Position numbers and translations under genes: made by a program. Below are positions 25,364 to 34,150 of a stretch of 64,000 bases of DNA, one piece after another; the stretch's first letter is position 1; every line of letters starts with the position of its first letter. The notes beneath the pieces are model-generated. The model was not told the origin of the DNA and searched no databases. It saw only the letters and a program-made list of their open reading frames with translations. Source of the DNA: Paenibacillus sp. PL91 (GTDB taxonomy: Bacteria; Bacillota; Bacilli; Paenibacillales; Paenibacillaceae); contig NZ_JABBYG020000003.1 in NCBI RefSeq assembly GCF_012935325.2, positions 1-64,000 on the forward strand, given 5' to 3'.

Positions 25364-26037
25364 ACAAAAAGGAACAGCTAAAGCATTTAAAGGATTCCGG
25401 CATCGTTGCAGTCATTCGAAAGCCTCCATTTAACAAGGTAATTCAGATTACGGATGCACTGGTTGCAGGTGGCATTGGAGCGCTAGAGGTTACGGTCGAT
25501 ACAGAAAGGGCATATGAAATTATTGCTCTGTTAAAAGAGAGATACGAAGGTAAAGTCCTAGTCGGCGCAGGTACAGTATTAGATGAACAAACAGCGAAGA
25601 CGGCGATCGAAGCTGGAGCCGACTTTATTTTCTCTCCGATTTTGGATGAAGCTACGATCCGTCTAACCAATCAATATGGGCGTATTTCAATTCCCGGGGT
25701 CATGACCCCGACAGAGATCGCGAAAGGGTATCAATACGGGGCAGACGTGCTTAAAATTTTCCCGGGCTCCTCACTAGGTGTTAACTATATAAAAGAGTTA
25801 TCGGCTCCACTCGGACATATTCCGATGATGCCAACGGGTGGAGTCACTTTGGACAATGTAGGCCCTTTTATTCGTGCAGGTGCTGTGGCCGTCGGAATAG
25901 GGAGTTCATTAACGGACAAGAGAGCGATTGAAGAAGAACGGTACGATGTGCTTACAGATTTAGCTCGACAATTCAGACTGGAGATCAAAAAAGCCAGAGA
26001 ACAGGGAGAGGATAAATTTGAAAATTACAAAGTTTGA
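25360..26037 (+). CDS. dgoA: KDPG/KDPGal aldolase
   Basis: The 225-residue class I aldolase has the family landmarks AVIR (R20), ALEVT (catalytic E43), [22 protein letters not shown] and the Schiff-base lysine K132 in DVLKIFPG, followed by MPTGGV. It would split 2-keto-3-deoxy-6-phospho-sugar acid to pyruvate and glyceraldehyde 3-phosphate. Its neighbour is galactonate dehydratase, so KDP-galactonate is the likely substrate. The start at 25360 follows GAGGTGG; the frame is open further upstream through the operator region, which is leader. No ketodeoxygalactonate kinase gene is nearby, so that step must be encoded elsewhere. Confidence 0.85.
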   Translation: MNKKEQLKHLKDSGIVAVIRKPPFNKVIQITDALVAGGIGALEVTVDTERAYEIIALLKERYEGKVLVGAGTVLDEQTAKTAIEAGADFIFSPILDEATIRLTNQYGRISIPGVMTPTEIAKGYQYGADVLKIFPGSSLGVNYIKELSAPLGHIPMMPTGGVTLDNVGPFIRAGAVAVGIGSSLTDKRAIEEERYDVLTDLARQFRLEIKKAREQGEDKFENYKV

Positions 26038-27169
26038 GACTTTTATCGTACCACCTCGGTGGCTATTTTTAAAAATTGAAACGGATGAAGGAATCGTTGG
26101 ATGGGGAGAGCCCGTAATTGAAGGCAAAGCTCATACGGTACAAGCGGCTGTAGATGAGCTCATGGATCTGTTAATCGGGAAAGATCCGCTTCGCATTGAA
26201 GATCATTGGCAAGTGATGTACCGTGGCGGGTTCTACCGAGGCGGATCAATATTGATGAGTGCGATCGCCGGGATTGATCAGGCGTTGTGGGATATTAAAG
26301 GGAAATATTTAGATGCTCCAATCTATCAGTTGCTTGGCGGGGCATGCCGGGATTCGATGCGTGTCTATTCCTGGATCGGCGGGGATCGACCGAGTGATGT
26401 TGGAAAAGCGGCATTGGAAAAGCAGCAGGAAGGCTTTACAGCGATTAAGATGAACGCTACTGAAGAGATGCAATATATTGACAGCTATCAAAAGGTTGAT
26501 CAGGTCGTGGAGCGGGTAGCAGCGATCCGTACTGCGACCGGTTCGGACTTTGGCATCGGTGTAGATTTTCACGGTCGTATTCATAAACCAATGGCGAAGG
26601 TGCTTGCCAAAGCATTAGAGCCTTACAGGCTGATGTTTATAGAAGAACCCGTGCTTCCAGAAAATAATGAGGCACTCCGAGATATCGCTAATCATACTAG
26701 CACACCGATTGCGACGGGTGAGAGAATGTTCTCTCGCTGGGATTTCAAATCATTACTGGAAGATGGCTATGTGGATATTATTCAACCAGATTTATCGCAT
26801 GCAGGAGGCATTACAGAATGTAAGAAAATCTTCGCGATGGCGGAGGCTTATGATGTTGCAGTAGCCCCTCATTGCCCTCTTGGCCCTATTGCACTTGCTG
26901 CCTGTCTGCAAGTTGACGCTACGGCTCACAATGCAGTCATTCAGGAACAGAGCCTAGGGATTCATTATAACCAAGGAAATGATCTACTGGATTATGTAAC
27001 GGACCCTAGCGTATTTTCCTACGAGGATGGATATGTGAAGATTCCACAGGGCCCGGGACTTGGTATTACCGTTAATGAGGAGTACGTCCGTAAAATGGCG
27101 ACGGAATCCCCACATCGATGGAGAAATCCGATTTGGAGACATAAGGACGGATCTATAGCCGAATGGTAG
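26018..27169 (+). CDS. dgoD: D-galactonate dehydratase
   Basis: This 383-residue enolase-superfamily enzyme is of normal DgoD length. It starts at TTG behind GGGAGAGG and overlaps the aldolase by 20 bases. [20 protein letters not shown], the loop [13 protein letters not shown], the metal ligands in [17 protein letters not shown] and TGERMF, and the catalytic histidine in APHCPLGP are all diagnostic. It dehydrates D-galactonate to 2-keto-3-deoxy-galactonate, feeding the aldolase after phosphorylation. It belongs to the operon under the GntR-type regulator. Confidence 0.93.
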   Translation: MKITKFETFIVPPRWLFLKIETDEGIVGWGEPVIEGKAHTVQAAVDELMDLLIGKDPLRIEDHWQVMYRGGFYRGGSILMSAIAGIDQALWDIKGKYLDAPIYQLLGGACRDSMRVYSWIGGDRPSDVGKAALEKQQEGFTAIKMNATEEMQYIDSYQKVDQVVERVAAIRTATGSDFGIGVDFHGRIHKPMAKVLAKALEPYRLMFIEEPVLPENNEALRDIANHTSTPIATGERMFSRWDFKSLLEDGYVDIIQPDLSHAGGITECKKIFAMAEAYDVAVAPHCPLGPIALAACLQVDATAHNAVIQEQSLGIHYNQGNDLLDYVTDPSVFSYEDGYVKIPQGPGLGITVNEEYVRKMATESPHRWRNPIWRHKDGSIAEW

Positions 27170-27291
27170 AAGAAGAGCCAAGGTTTAAGCAAACTGGCTT
27201 TTAATCTGAGTTCATTGGGCGGCATGATATAAATGAGCAGTTACTAAGGATTATAATAATGAGAACTAAATATTCAAGGAAAATAAAGGAT

Positions 27292-27392
27292 TAGACTGAC
27301 CCTAATAATAGAAGCAGCGGCAGCCAGAGACGTGAAGATAAAGTTCTAGACTGCCCCTGTTTTATTGAACGATTTTGTCCCGTTAGCATTCC
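27292..27392 (+). repeat. Paired repeat copy 2 plus dispersed tail box
   Basis: 27292-27344 repeats 21599-21651 (starting TAGACTGACCCTAATAATAG). It is followed by the tail box AACGATTTTGTCCCGTTAGC (27368-27387). On the minus strand it lies behind the ThuA-like gene. A minus-strand open stretch at 27400-27498 (PIVLMDRTEALVFAKLIINA) shows no family I can name. Confidence 0.6.
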
Positions 27393-27498
27393 TGTAGAGC
27401 GTTAATTATCAGCTTTGCAAAAACAAGCGCCTCGGTACGATCCATAAGAACGATTGGTTTTTTCGCCGATACACCGTCATGCTTAAAAAATGAAAATA

Positions 27499-28257
27499 TT
27501 ATTCTCTTTCCTGAGCCTTCACGTTTCCGAACACGGGCTCTGCTCCATGCGGAGATGCCGCCCACCTAACCGCATTCGCGATTACAAGCAAAATCTCTTT
27601 ATTGTAATAAGTCGGATGCGTTTCATGCCCCGGTTGAAAATAAAATATTTTCCCTCTCCTGCGATAAAACGTACAGCCGCTTCGAAACACTTCTCCTCCC
27701 TGAAACCAGCCTACGAAAATAAGCTCATCCGGCGTAGGAATATCAAAAAACTCCCCGTAAGTCTCTTCCTCCTGCAGCTCGATATATTGTCCAAGCCCTT
27801 CCGTAATGGAATGCGCCGGATTAACGACCCATAATCTTTCCCGCTCCTCCGCTTCCCGCCATTTCAGTTGACAGGTCGTTCCCATCAGCTTTTGGAACAG
27901 CTTGGAGAAATGTCCGGAATGCAATACGATAAGCCCCATTCCCCGCAGCACTTTTTGATAAACGCGTTCGACTACATGGTCATCCACCTCTTCGTGCGCT
28001 AAATGCCCCCACCATATTAATACGTTCGTATCGTTTATGACCTGCTCTGTCAATCCGTGCTCAGGCATCTCTAAAGTTGCCGTTCGAATCCGAAATCCAT
28101 AAGGAGCCAGCCCCTCTGCTAAGGCATAATGAATTCCTCTCGGATATACGTTAGCTACCTCTGGATTCGTTTTCTCAGCTAAAAATTCATTCCAAATCGT
28201 TACTCGGATTGTCCTTGATTCTGTGAACGTCTTACCACCTATCACGGCTTTAATCAT
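27499..28257 (-). CDS. ThuA-like domain protein
   Basis: The 252-residue protein is a stand-alone ThuA (trehalose-utilisation) domain with a glutamine-amidotransferase-like fold: [34 protein letters not shown] and the C-terminal [15 protein letters not shown] are diagnostic. The cysteine nucleophile of true amidotransferases is replaced in this family, which is linked to disaccharide and sugar-acid use. The start ATG follows GGAGGAG. It is divergent from the GMC oxidoreductase gene, with about 160 bases between, so both may answer the same sugar signal. Confidence 0.9.
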   Translation of the reverse strand: MIKAVIGGKTFTESRTIRVTIWNEFLAEKTNPEVANVYPRGIHYALAEGLAPYGFRIRTATLEMPEHGLTEQVINDTNVLIWWGHLAHEEVDDHVVERVYQKVLRGMGLIVLHSGHFSKLFQKLMGTTCQLKWREAEERERLWVVNPAHSITEGLGQYIELQEEETYGEFFDIPTPDELIFVGWFQGGEVFRSGCTFYRRRGKIFYFQPGHETHPTYYNKEILLVIANAVRWAASPHGAEPVFGNVKAQERE

Positions 28258-28415
28258 TGTATTAGCTCCTCCGATACAAACAATGTCCCTTTTATTCTAT
28301 GTGCCTATGCCGAAACGGTGAACGCTGCGATTCGAATCAGCACGGCCGGCAACTTATCATTAAACAGCTACAAATACATAAATATAAGGAAACGTTAATT
28401 AAGGAAGTGTGCACA

Positions 28416-30080
28416 ATGAGGCTGTACGTTGCTGGCAAAAATGATACATTCGAAACCATTGCCAAACAATATCAAATAGACGTCGAGCTGCTTCGCATGG
28501 CCAATTCCCATATCATGCACCACCATACAAGCTTTGCCGGGGCAACGATCCAGATTCCTGACGGGTCTGAGGGCGATACGTCCAGCACCTTATTCTCCTG
28601 TCCGCCCATAGATCCAACGCCTTATCTGAATAACTGGATTCCGCTAGTCTCTCTGCCGCAAATGGCGGAAACGGAATACGACGTTCTCATCATCGGCTCG
28701 GGAATAGGCGGAGGCGCAGCCCTATGGCGCTTGTGTGAGCATTGGTCGTCTACCAACATGAAGATCGGGGTAATTGAGAAAGGCGGCCTTCTGCTGCAAA
28801 CACATGCCTGGAATGTTCCAACCTTAAATAGCAGCAGGGCGGCCCGGCTCTTTGCCAATCCTGCCATCTCCACTCCGATAGGCTTGACGCTGCCCCAGTT
28901 TTCAGGCGCGAGAGAAGTATACTCGCTCGGAGGGCGCACGCAGTTTTGGGGCGCAGTCACGCCTCGCCTTCAGCCCCACGAGATCGCCGATTGGCCGATA
29001 TCGCCAGAGGAATTAACAGCTTATTACAACATCGCGGAAAGCGTCATGAGCGTCTCGAACGGATACAGCAAGGATTCTTCGATGACAGGAACCGTGCTGC
29101 ACAGACTATGGGCGAACGGCTTCTCGGAAGCAGTAAACAGTCCGCTAGCGGTAAACCTGAATCCGACCAAATACGGAGAAATTGTTTCGTCAGCCGTGTT
29201 CAGCTCCATTGATTTTTTTGCAAAAGCGCTTAATACGGCTCCTTTCGATTTAGCTGTAAATGCATGTGCCACACGAATCGTAACGGAGGGTAACCGGGTC
29301 ATCGGCGTTCAAGCCGCCAATCCCGACAAGCAAAGTTTTTTCCTGAGAGCAAAATCCGTCATTCTAGCTGCCAGCGCCCTGCAAGCGCCTCGTTTGCTTC
29401 TGCATTCGGGAATTCCCGGCAGAGCCATCGGGCACTATCTGACCAATCACTCAATGGTCGTTACGAACGGGACGATTAATACAGCTTCATTTCCCGAAGT
29501 ACAAGGAACGTTGGCCATTCTGTTGCCTTCAACGTCTAGGTACCATTTTCAGGTTCAAATCCAAGGGCCAGAGCCTTACTATCATTATCATGACATGTAC
29601 AAAGGTCTGCAGAACGATTGGATGCTTAATTTCTTTGGAGGGTTCGGTAACGTTGAATCGAGGTTTGAAAACGAAGTCTATCTGGATTACACCTGCAAAG
29701 ACGAATACGGCGTTCCCGGCATTGGGGTCAACTTCTCATACAGCGCCAAGGATCAAGCTATTATTGAACAAATAAAGGCGAATATACCAATCATCGCGCA
29801 GGCTGCCGGCATTCAATTGACAGGTCCCATCGGTAGGACTGATCTTTGCCTGCTGCCGCCAGGCTATGACTTCCATGAATCCGGCACATGTCGAATGGGT
29901 GATGACCCTTCCACATCGGCTGCGAATCGTTATGGCCAAATACACGGCATATCCGGCCTTTACGTGGCGGGAAACAGCGTATTGCCTTCTATTGGAGCCG
30001 CTAATCCAACTCTCACCGCTGCCGCTATGGCCATAAGAACAGCGGACTATTTGTCAGATAATATTAGGATTAGACAGTAG
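28416..30080 (+). CDS. GMC-type oxidoreductase with N-terminal LysM-like domain
   Basis: The 554-residue protein begins with a LysM-like module (residues 2-48; GKNDTFETIAKQYQIDVELL and TSFAGATIQIP) without a signal peptide. A flavin GMC oxidoreductase follows, with GSGIGGG (94-100) for FAD, a GGRTQFWGAVTPR motif, and the C-terminal ESGTCRMGDD and SIGAANPTLTAAAMA signatures with the catalytic His and Asn. I start at ATG 28416 behind AAGGAAG; the frame is open upstream without signals. It may oxidise a sugar or sugar derivative. A terminator hairpin follows. Confidence 0.85.
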   Translation: MRLYVAGKNDTFETIAKQYQIDVELLRMANSHIMHHHTSFAGATIQIPDGSEGDTSSTLFSCPPIDPTPYLNNWIPLVSLPQMAETEYDVLIIGSGIGGGAALWRLCEHWSSTNMKIGVIEKGGLLLQTHAWNVPTLNSSRAARLFANPAISTPIGLTLPQFSGAREVYSLGGRTQFWGAVTPRLQPHEIADWPISPEELTAYYNIAESVMSVSNGYSKDSSMTGTVLHRLWANGFSEAVNSPLAVNLNPTKYGEIVSSAVFSSIDFFAKALNTAPFDLAVNACATRIVTEGNRVIGVQAANPDKQSFFLRAKSVILAASALQAPRLLLHSGIPGRAIGHYLTNHSMVVTNGTINTASFPEVQGTLAILLPSTSRYHFQVQIQGPEPYYHYHDMYKGLQNDWMLNFFGGFGNVESRFENEVYLDYTCKDEYGVPGIGVNFSYSAKDQAIIEQIKANIPIIAQAAGIQLTGPIGRTDLCLLPPGYDFHESGTCRMGDDPSTSAANRYGQIHGISGLYVAGNSVLPSIGAANPTLTAAAMAIRTADYLSDNIRIRQ

Positions 30081-30100
30081 TATTTTTTATTAAAACACAA

Positions 30101-30146
30101 AACCCGAAAGACGGGCACTCTTTCTAAAGTGTCTATCTTTCGGGTT
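30101..30146 (+). terminator. Terminator after the GMC gene
   Basis: AACCCGAAAGA (30101-30111) and TCTTTCGGGTT (30136-30146) form an 11-base stem with a second small stem (ACTC/AGTG region) inside. Confidence 0.7.
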
Positions 30147-30219
30147 ACAGTCCACCGTAGCAAACGGCCCCCCATAAATTCTCTAAATAACGCTTGAATT
30201 TGGTTACTTTTATTGAATA

Positions 30220-31131
30220 TTAGCGGTAACCTTTAGCGTCTGCTGGTTTGCCTGCATCTTGGACTTCTACGAGATACCGCCAGCAGTCTGGCTGCGAGCC
30301 GTCAAGATCATAAAAACCATACACCTGTGCGAGTTTGCCACTTGAAACAGAGTGACCGTTCCACCGAGCAACTTCTGAATCTCCAGACAACGCGGCAACG
30401 GCACGCCCTACAAATCGGGGCGATTCTGAGATGATGAAATGAGGTTCCCTCACAGTGGCGTCTCGCCAGTTTTCTTCCTTAACACCATAGTGATCAAGCA
30501 TGATTTCAGAACGCATCCAACCCGGAGTCAATGCTACTGCAGTGCATTTATATGGCGAAAGTTCTTGGGCTAAAGACTGAGCCATTCGAATGACAGACGT
30601 CTTGGCTAGATCGTAGAATAGTGATAAACGGTAGTTTTTATCGTTGTATTCTGCCGTGCCGTCCGTAATCTCAATGACTAGGCCATTCTTGTTTCGGATT
30701 AACAGGGGAAGTGCAAAGTGGCTTGTAATAATATGCGTGTCAATCGCAAGTCGGAGCATGCGAAGTCCCCGTTCAAGAGAGTGCTCCCACACGGGCACAT
30801 TCCACTGTGCCAAATATTCAGCCCCCCACACATCGTTGACCAGAATATCCAGTCTCCCCTGTTCATTCTCAATGCGAGCAATTAGAGCCTGAACCTGATC
30901 AGGATCCAGATGATCCACTTGAACCGCTATTCCCAGGCCACCTGCATTACTTACAAGTTCGGCGGTTTCTTCAATAGTTTCAGGACGATTGTACTCAGAT
31001 TGTTGTGTTCGTGTCGTACGTCCTGTCACATAAACAGTAGCCCCAGCAGCTCCTAATTCTATAGCTATACCTCTACCCGCGCCGCGTGTTGCACCTGCCA
31101 CCAAAGCCACTTTTCCATTTAGGGGTTTCAT
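30220..31131 (-). CDS. SDR family oxidoreductase
   Basis: The 303-residue protein has the SDR cofactor motif VAGATRGAGRGIA, GRTTRTQQSEYNRPETIEET, ILVNDVWG and a catalytic YDLAKT. The glycine-rich loop has GAG in place of GIG and the NNAG motif is replaced by NDVWG, which marks a sub-branch of SDRs annotated only as oxidoreductases. The C-terminus carries an extra segment (GKLAQVYGFYDLDGSQPDCW). The start at 31131 follows AAAGGAG. It is monocistronic; the substrate is unknown. Confidence 0.88.
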   Translation of the reverse strand: MKPLNGKVALVAGATRGAGRGIAIELGAAGATVYVTGRTTRTQQSEYNRPETIEETAELVSNAGGLGIAVQVDHLDPDQVQALIARIENEQGRLDILVNDVWGAEYLAQWNVPVWEHSLERGLRMLRLAIDTHIITSHFALPLLIRNKNGLVIEITDGTAEYNDKNYRLSLFYDLAKTSVIRMAQSLAQELSPYKCTAVALTPGWMRSEIMLDHYGVKEENWRDATVREPHFIISESPRFVGRAVAALSGDSEVARWNGHSVSSGKLAQVYGFYDLDGSQPDCWRYLVEVQDAGKPADAKGYR

Positions 31132-31223
31132 GATCTGTAACTCCTTTCGTTGATCTATCACTATTATAGATCTTAAATATGCCAACTTATGTCATATTAA
31201 TAATAACGAGGGTATCTTTTCAA

Positions 31224-31373
31224 CTATGTCCCTATTTGAAGTAATTTCAAACCTTGCTTTTCCATAGATTGAATTGCATTTTCAAGTGAAAATTTTTGTT
31301 CTTCACCACCACCCGAACAGGCAGGTAGTACAATCAATGAAATAAGAAATACGAATACGAGTTTAAAATTCCT
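31224..31373 (-). pseudogene. Remnant of a small lipoprotein
   Basis: On the minus strand RNFKLVFVFLISLIVLPACS is a lipoprotein signal peptide with a proper lipobox, followed by GGGEEQKFSLENAIQSMEKQ and a stop after 49 codons. The expected ATG before the arginine codon is missing; a TAG stands there, and no other start precedes the lipobox. The frame also stops early. It is a decayed 5' end of a lipoprotein gene. Confidence 0.55.
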
Positions 31374-31440
31374 CTAATCAATTCTGACGCTTATGTAGAT
31401 GAACTAGTTTCAATAAACGGAAATGTAATACAATCTCCTA

Positions 31441-31503
31441 CACTAATCTGCCCTTTAGCGTAACAAAAAGCTGATCGGCAAATATCGCCGATCAGCTTTT
31501 TTC
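31441..31503 (-). terminator. Terminator of the DMT gene inside a dispersed element
   Basis: The head box CTAATCTGCCCTTTAGCGTA is followed by a 15-base stem (AAAAAGCTGATCGGC with GCCGATCAGCTTTTTT, 31465-31502). T runs flank both sides, and it lies directly behind the stop of the minus-strand transporter gene. Confidence 0.75.
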
Positions 31504-31508
31504 GATGT

Positions 31509-32381
31509 TCATTCTTCTCGAACGACTAATAGTACACCAATAAAGATTAATATAGTACCTATCCAAAAAGACAAGCCAATTTGTTCACCTAGTAGTAGCC
31601 ACCCTAAAAAAGTACCGACTATAGGTTGGAAAAAGAAAAATAATCCGCCACTTGAAGCATTAAGCATTTGCAGTCCACGATTCCACAGTAAAAAGGCACA
31701 TGCTGTCGAAATAATTCCCAAGTATAAAAGACCGCCCCAAATTGATGGATGCATCATGGCTTGAACATCAAGCTCTGGTAATCGGCTCATTGTAAAAGGT
31801 GTGAGTATAACGATTGCTACAAGTGTTGTATAGTAGGTTACGACAATTTGTGAATATTGCCCGGGTACCCGTTTAATAAGAACAGACATAAGCGCCCAAG
31901 TAAGTGATGCAATAAGCAGTGATAAACCACCAAGTTGAAGAGATGGATCGATATCGGCATTTCCAACAATAACGCCTACACCGATTGTTGCTAAAATAAT
32001 AGAAATTGCTTTTTTAAGCGTGATTTTTTCTTTTAAGATGATGCGCGCAAATAACACCATGAATGCAGGTGTCGTTGAAGTAATAATGGCACCCATTTGT
32101 GCAGTAGAAAGCATCGTACCAACTTCTTGGGTTATGATAGAAATTGTATTTCCAATAAGTCCAATCATGAAAATTAATAGCAAGTCTCGTTTTTCAATAC
32201 GCCATGATTGTTTTGTTATAACGCCAATTATTAGCAATGCAAAAATCGCAATTACATAACGAATCCATACTAATTCAAGTGGTGGCACAAACTCTACCAC
32301 ATGCTTTACCACAACATACATCCCGCCCCAAATACTAGCAGCGAGTGATAAATACAAAGAACCTAATAACGTGTTTTTCAT
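31509..32381 (-). CDS. EamA/DMT family transporter
   Basis: The 290-residue membrane protein has ten hydrophobic helices in two EamA repeats (residues 5-137 and about 150-288), with ASIWGGMYVVVKHVV at the start and YLGIISTACAFLLWNRGLQ and FFFQPIVGTFLGWLLLGE in the second repeat. Family members export amino acids, nucleosides or other metabolites; the substrate cannot be inferred. The start ATG follows GGAGGG. It lies alone and ends in a strong terminator that is part of a dispersed element. Confidence 0.9.
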   Translation of the reverse strand: MKNTLLGSLYLSLAASIWGGMYVVVKHVVEFVPPLELVWIRYVIAIFALLIIGVITKQSWRIEKRDLLLIFMIGLIGNTISIITQEVGTMLSTAQMGAIITSTTPAFMVLFARIILKEKITLKKAISIILATIGVGVIVGNADIDPSLQLGGLSLLIASLTWALMSVLIKRVPGQYSQIVVTYYTTLVAIVILTPFTMSRLPELDVQAMMHPSIWGGLLYLGIISTACAFLLWNRGLQMLNASSGGLFFFFQPIVGTFLGWLLLGEQIGLSFWIGTILIFIGVLLVVREE

Positions 32382-32410
32382 TTCGTACCCTCCGTTTTTC
32401 TAGACAAATC

Positions 32411-32457
32411 CCTGTCCTTAACGGAGATGTAGTTTTTCTACCGTTAAGGGAGAATAA
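32411..32457. repeat. Inverted repeat upstream of the DMT gene
   Basis: TCCTTAACGG (32415-32424) pairs with CCGTTAAGGG (32441-32450). CTACCGTTAAGGGAG resembles the right arm of the inverted repeat at 21653-21720. Confidence 0.45.
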
Positions 32458-32567
32458 CTACAGGTACATCATTTTCAAATAGTGGTGACCACATCATCAG
32501 TTTTCAACTCACTTTCAAAAGAATAATTTCATTTTACCCTAATCTTGTTGATTTGGGTATAAACTGT

Positions 32568-32826
32568 TTAAACCATAACTAACCTGCCATTAAAAATATT
32601 AGCCAAGCTCAACTCCTCCGTCGTTCCGCCGTCTCGGCATGCTAAGTCTCGGAGAACATCCGTGATCAGCTTGTTTATTCCAAAGAAAACGGCGGATTTC
32701 CTAATTTCAAGAGGTTTGTCATTGCTCCCGAGTGCCCAGCAAACCTTTCAATCGCAAAGCCGTATAAATCATGATATTCAACCCCGGATCGGTCGGCGGC
32801 TGCAAGGTCACATATTCAAACTCCAT
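32568..32826 (-). pseudogene. Two gene remnants
   Basis: Minus-strand frame 32568-32680 reads INKLITDVLRDLACRDGGTT and EELSLANIFNGR without a start. Frame 32719-32826 reads MEFEYVTLQPPTDPGLNIMI, then YTALRLKGLLGTREQ; this resembles the MmyB-like C-terminal part of helix-turn-helix regulators. Neither is complete. They may come from one or two lost regulators; assignment is weak. Confidence 0.35.
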
Positions 32827-32870
32827 CTCTCACTGAACTAGCTTCACACTAAGCTGCACATTCGTATTAT

Positions 32871-32906
32871 GAGGTCACCAGAACTAACTGGTCGACCTCT
32901 TTTTTT
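32871..32906 (+). terminator. Hairpin with T run upstream of the ger operon
   Basis: GAGGTCACCAG pairs with CTGGTCGACCTC and is followed by seven T. It separates the ger promoter from anything upstream. Confidence 0.75.
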
Positions 32907-32938
32907 GTATAGTCGTAAGCTGACACGAAGAGAATTAT

Positions 32939-32969
32939 TGATAAAATGCCCTCTTTTTGGAAAGTACTA
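32939..32969 (+). promoter_or_regulatory. Candidate sigma-G promoter of the ger operon
   Basis: TGATAA and AGTACTA, 18 bases apart, resemble the forespore sigma-G boxes (TGAATA and CATACTA, known consensus). Four of six and five of seven positions fit. ger operons are normally expressed from sigma-G promoters. Confidence 0.4.
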
Positions 32970-33006
32970 ACATCGTGCCGAAAAGGCCGTGAAAAGGGGG
33001 ATCGGA

Positions 33007-34113
33007 ATGTCTAAAACATCCGCGATTAGTCCGACTCAGCTGTTCGCTGTCATTATCTTATTTGAATTCGGTACCGCCTTAGTGATTCCGATCGGACTCG
33101 GGAACGGGTGGAATACGTGGTTATCGATTTTGCTGGCTATGCCTGGGGGTATCATCCTGTATCTACTCATTGTTTATTTTTATAAACAATATCCGTCATT
33201 GATTCTAAGCGGCTATATCCGAAAAATTTTAGGGGTTTACATCGGCTGGCCGATTAGCTTATTCTATATCGTTTTTTTCATCTATAATGGTTCGCGCAAT
33301 TTGCGGGAGGCGGGTGATCTTCTAATTTCAGCTTCGTATGATCAAACCCCAATTACAGTTGTCCATGCAACATTGATCATTGCGGTTATTTACATGCTCT
33401 ATAAAGGGATTAACGTACTGCTTCGGTTAGCGGAAATTTTTGTCATCATTATGCTTTTGATAGGAATTTTCAGCAACCTTGCCGTTATTTTATCCGGTGC
33501 GATCGAGTTAAGAAACCTACTTCCAGCTTTAGGCGAAGGTTGGGCTTCCACATTTAAAAATGCCTACCCAAATATCTTTATGTTTCCATTTGGTGAATTA
33601 ATTTGCTTCACAACGATTTTGCCACATTTAAAGCAAAAGAAAGTCGCAAGTAAAACAGGAATTATAGCCATCATTGTCAGTACAATTCTTCTCAGTTTGA
33701 CTCATGCAATGGAGGTTTCAGTCATCGGCTCGGACGTCTATTCACGAGCAACCTTCCCGTTATTCACGGCCATCACCACGGTGGAACTAGCGGAATTTAT
33801 CCAGCGGCTGGATGCATTAGTCATTCTCGCGCTCGTTATTGGAGTGTTTTTCAAAATGACCGTTTACGCCTATGCAGCTTCCGCCCTAGCAGCAGATATA
33901 TTCCGCATACCTGAAAAGCGCAAGCTTGCCTATCCGATAGGCATTATCATTTTCCTCCTAGCAGTGCAGTCCGCTTGGAGCTTCCCAGAGCATAAAAATG
34001 AAGGAGTATTCGTCGTGAACATCATTTTACCTGTGCTAGTCGTTATAATCCCGATGCTTCTCCTATTCATACATTTAATTAAGAAGCGTTTTAGCCATTC
34101 TCATCGAGCTTGA
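33007..34113 (+). CDS. Spore germinant receptor, B subunit (GerAB-like)
   Basis: The 368-residue integral membrane protein of the GerAB/amino-acid-permease-like superfamily has about ten transmembrane helices and begins SKTSAISPTQLFAVIILFEF. YNGSRNLREAGDLL, MFPFGELICF and LPALGEGW are conserved in this family. In known receptors this subunit binds the germinant in the spore inner membrane. I start at ATG 33007, six bases after AAAGGGGG. It is the first gene of the operon, whereas classical ger operons begin with the A subunit. Confidence 0.92.
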   Translation: MSKTSAISPTQLFAVIILFEFGTALVIPIGLGNGWNTWLSILLAMPGGIILYLLIVYFYKQYPSLILSGYIRKILGVYIGWPISLFYIVFFIYNGSRNLREAGDLLISASYDQTPITVVHATLIIAVIYMLYKGINVLLRLAEIFVIIMLLIGIFSNLAVILSGAIELRNLLPALGEGWASTFKNAYPNIFMFPFGELICFTTILPHLKQKKVASKTGIIAIIVSTILLSLTHAMEVSVIGSDVYSRATFPLFTAITTVELAEFIQRLDALVILALVIGVFFKMTVYAYAASALAADIFRIPEKRKLAYPIGIIIFLLAVQSAWSFPEHKNEGVFVVNIILPVLVVIIPMLLLFIHLIKKRFSHSHRA

Positions 34114-34150
34114 TATTTCAACCTAAAATGATATTTGCGGGGTGCAAATA

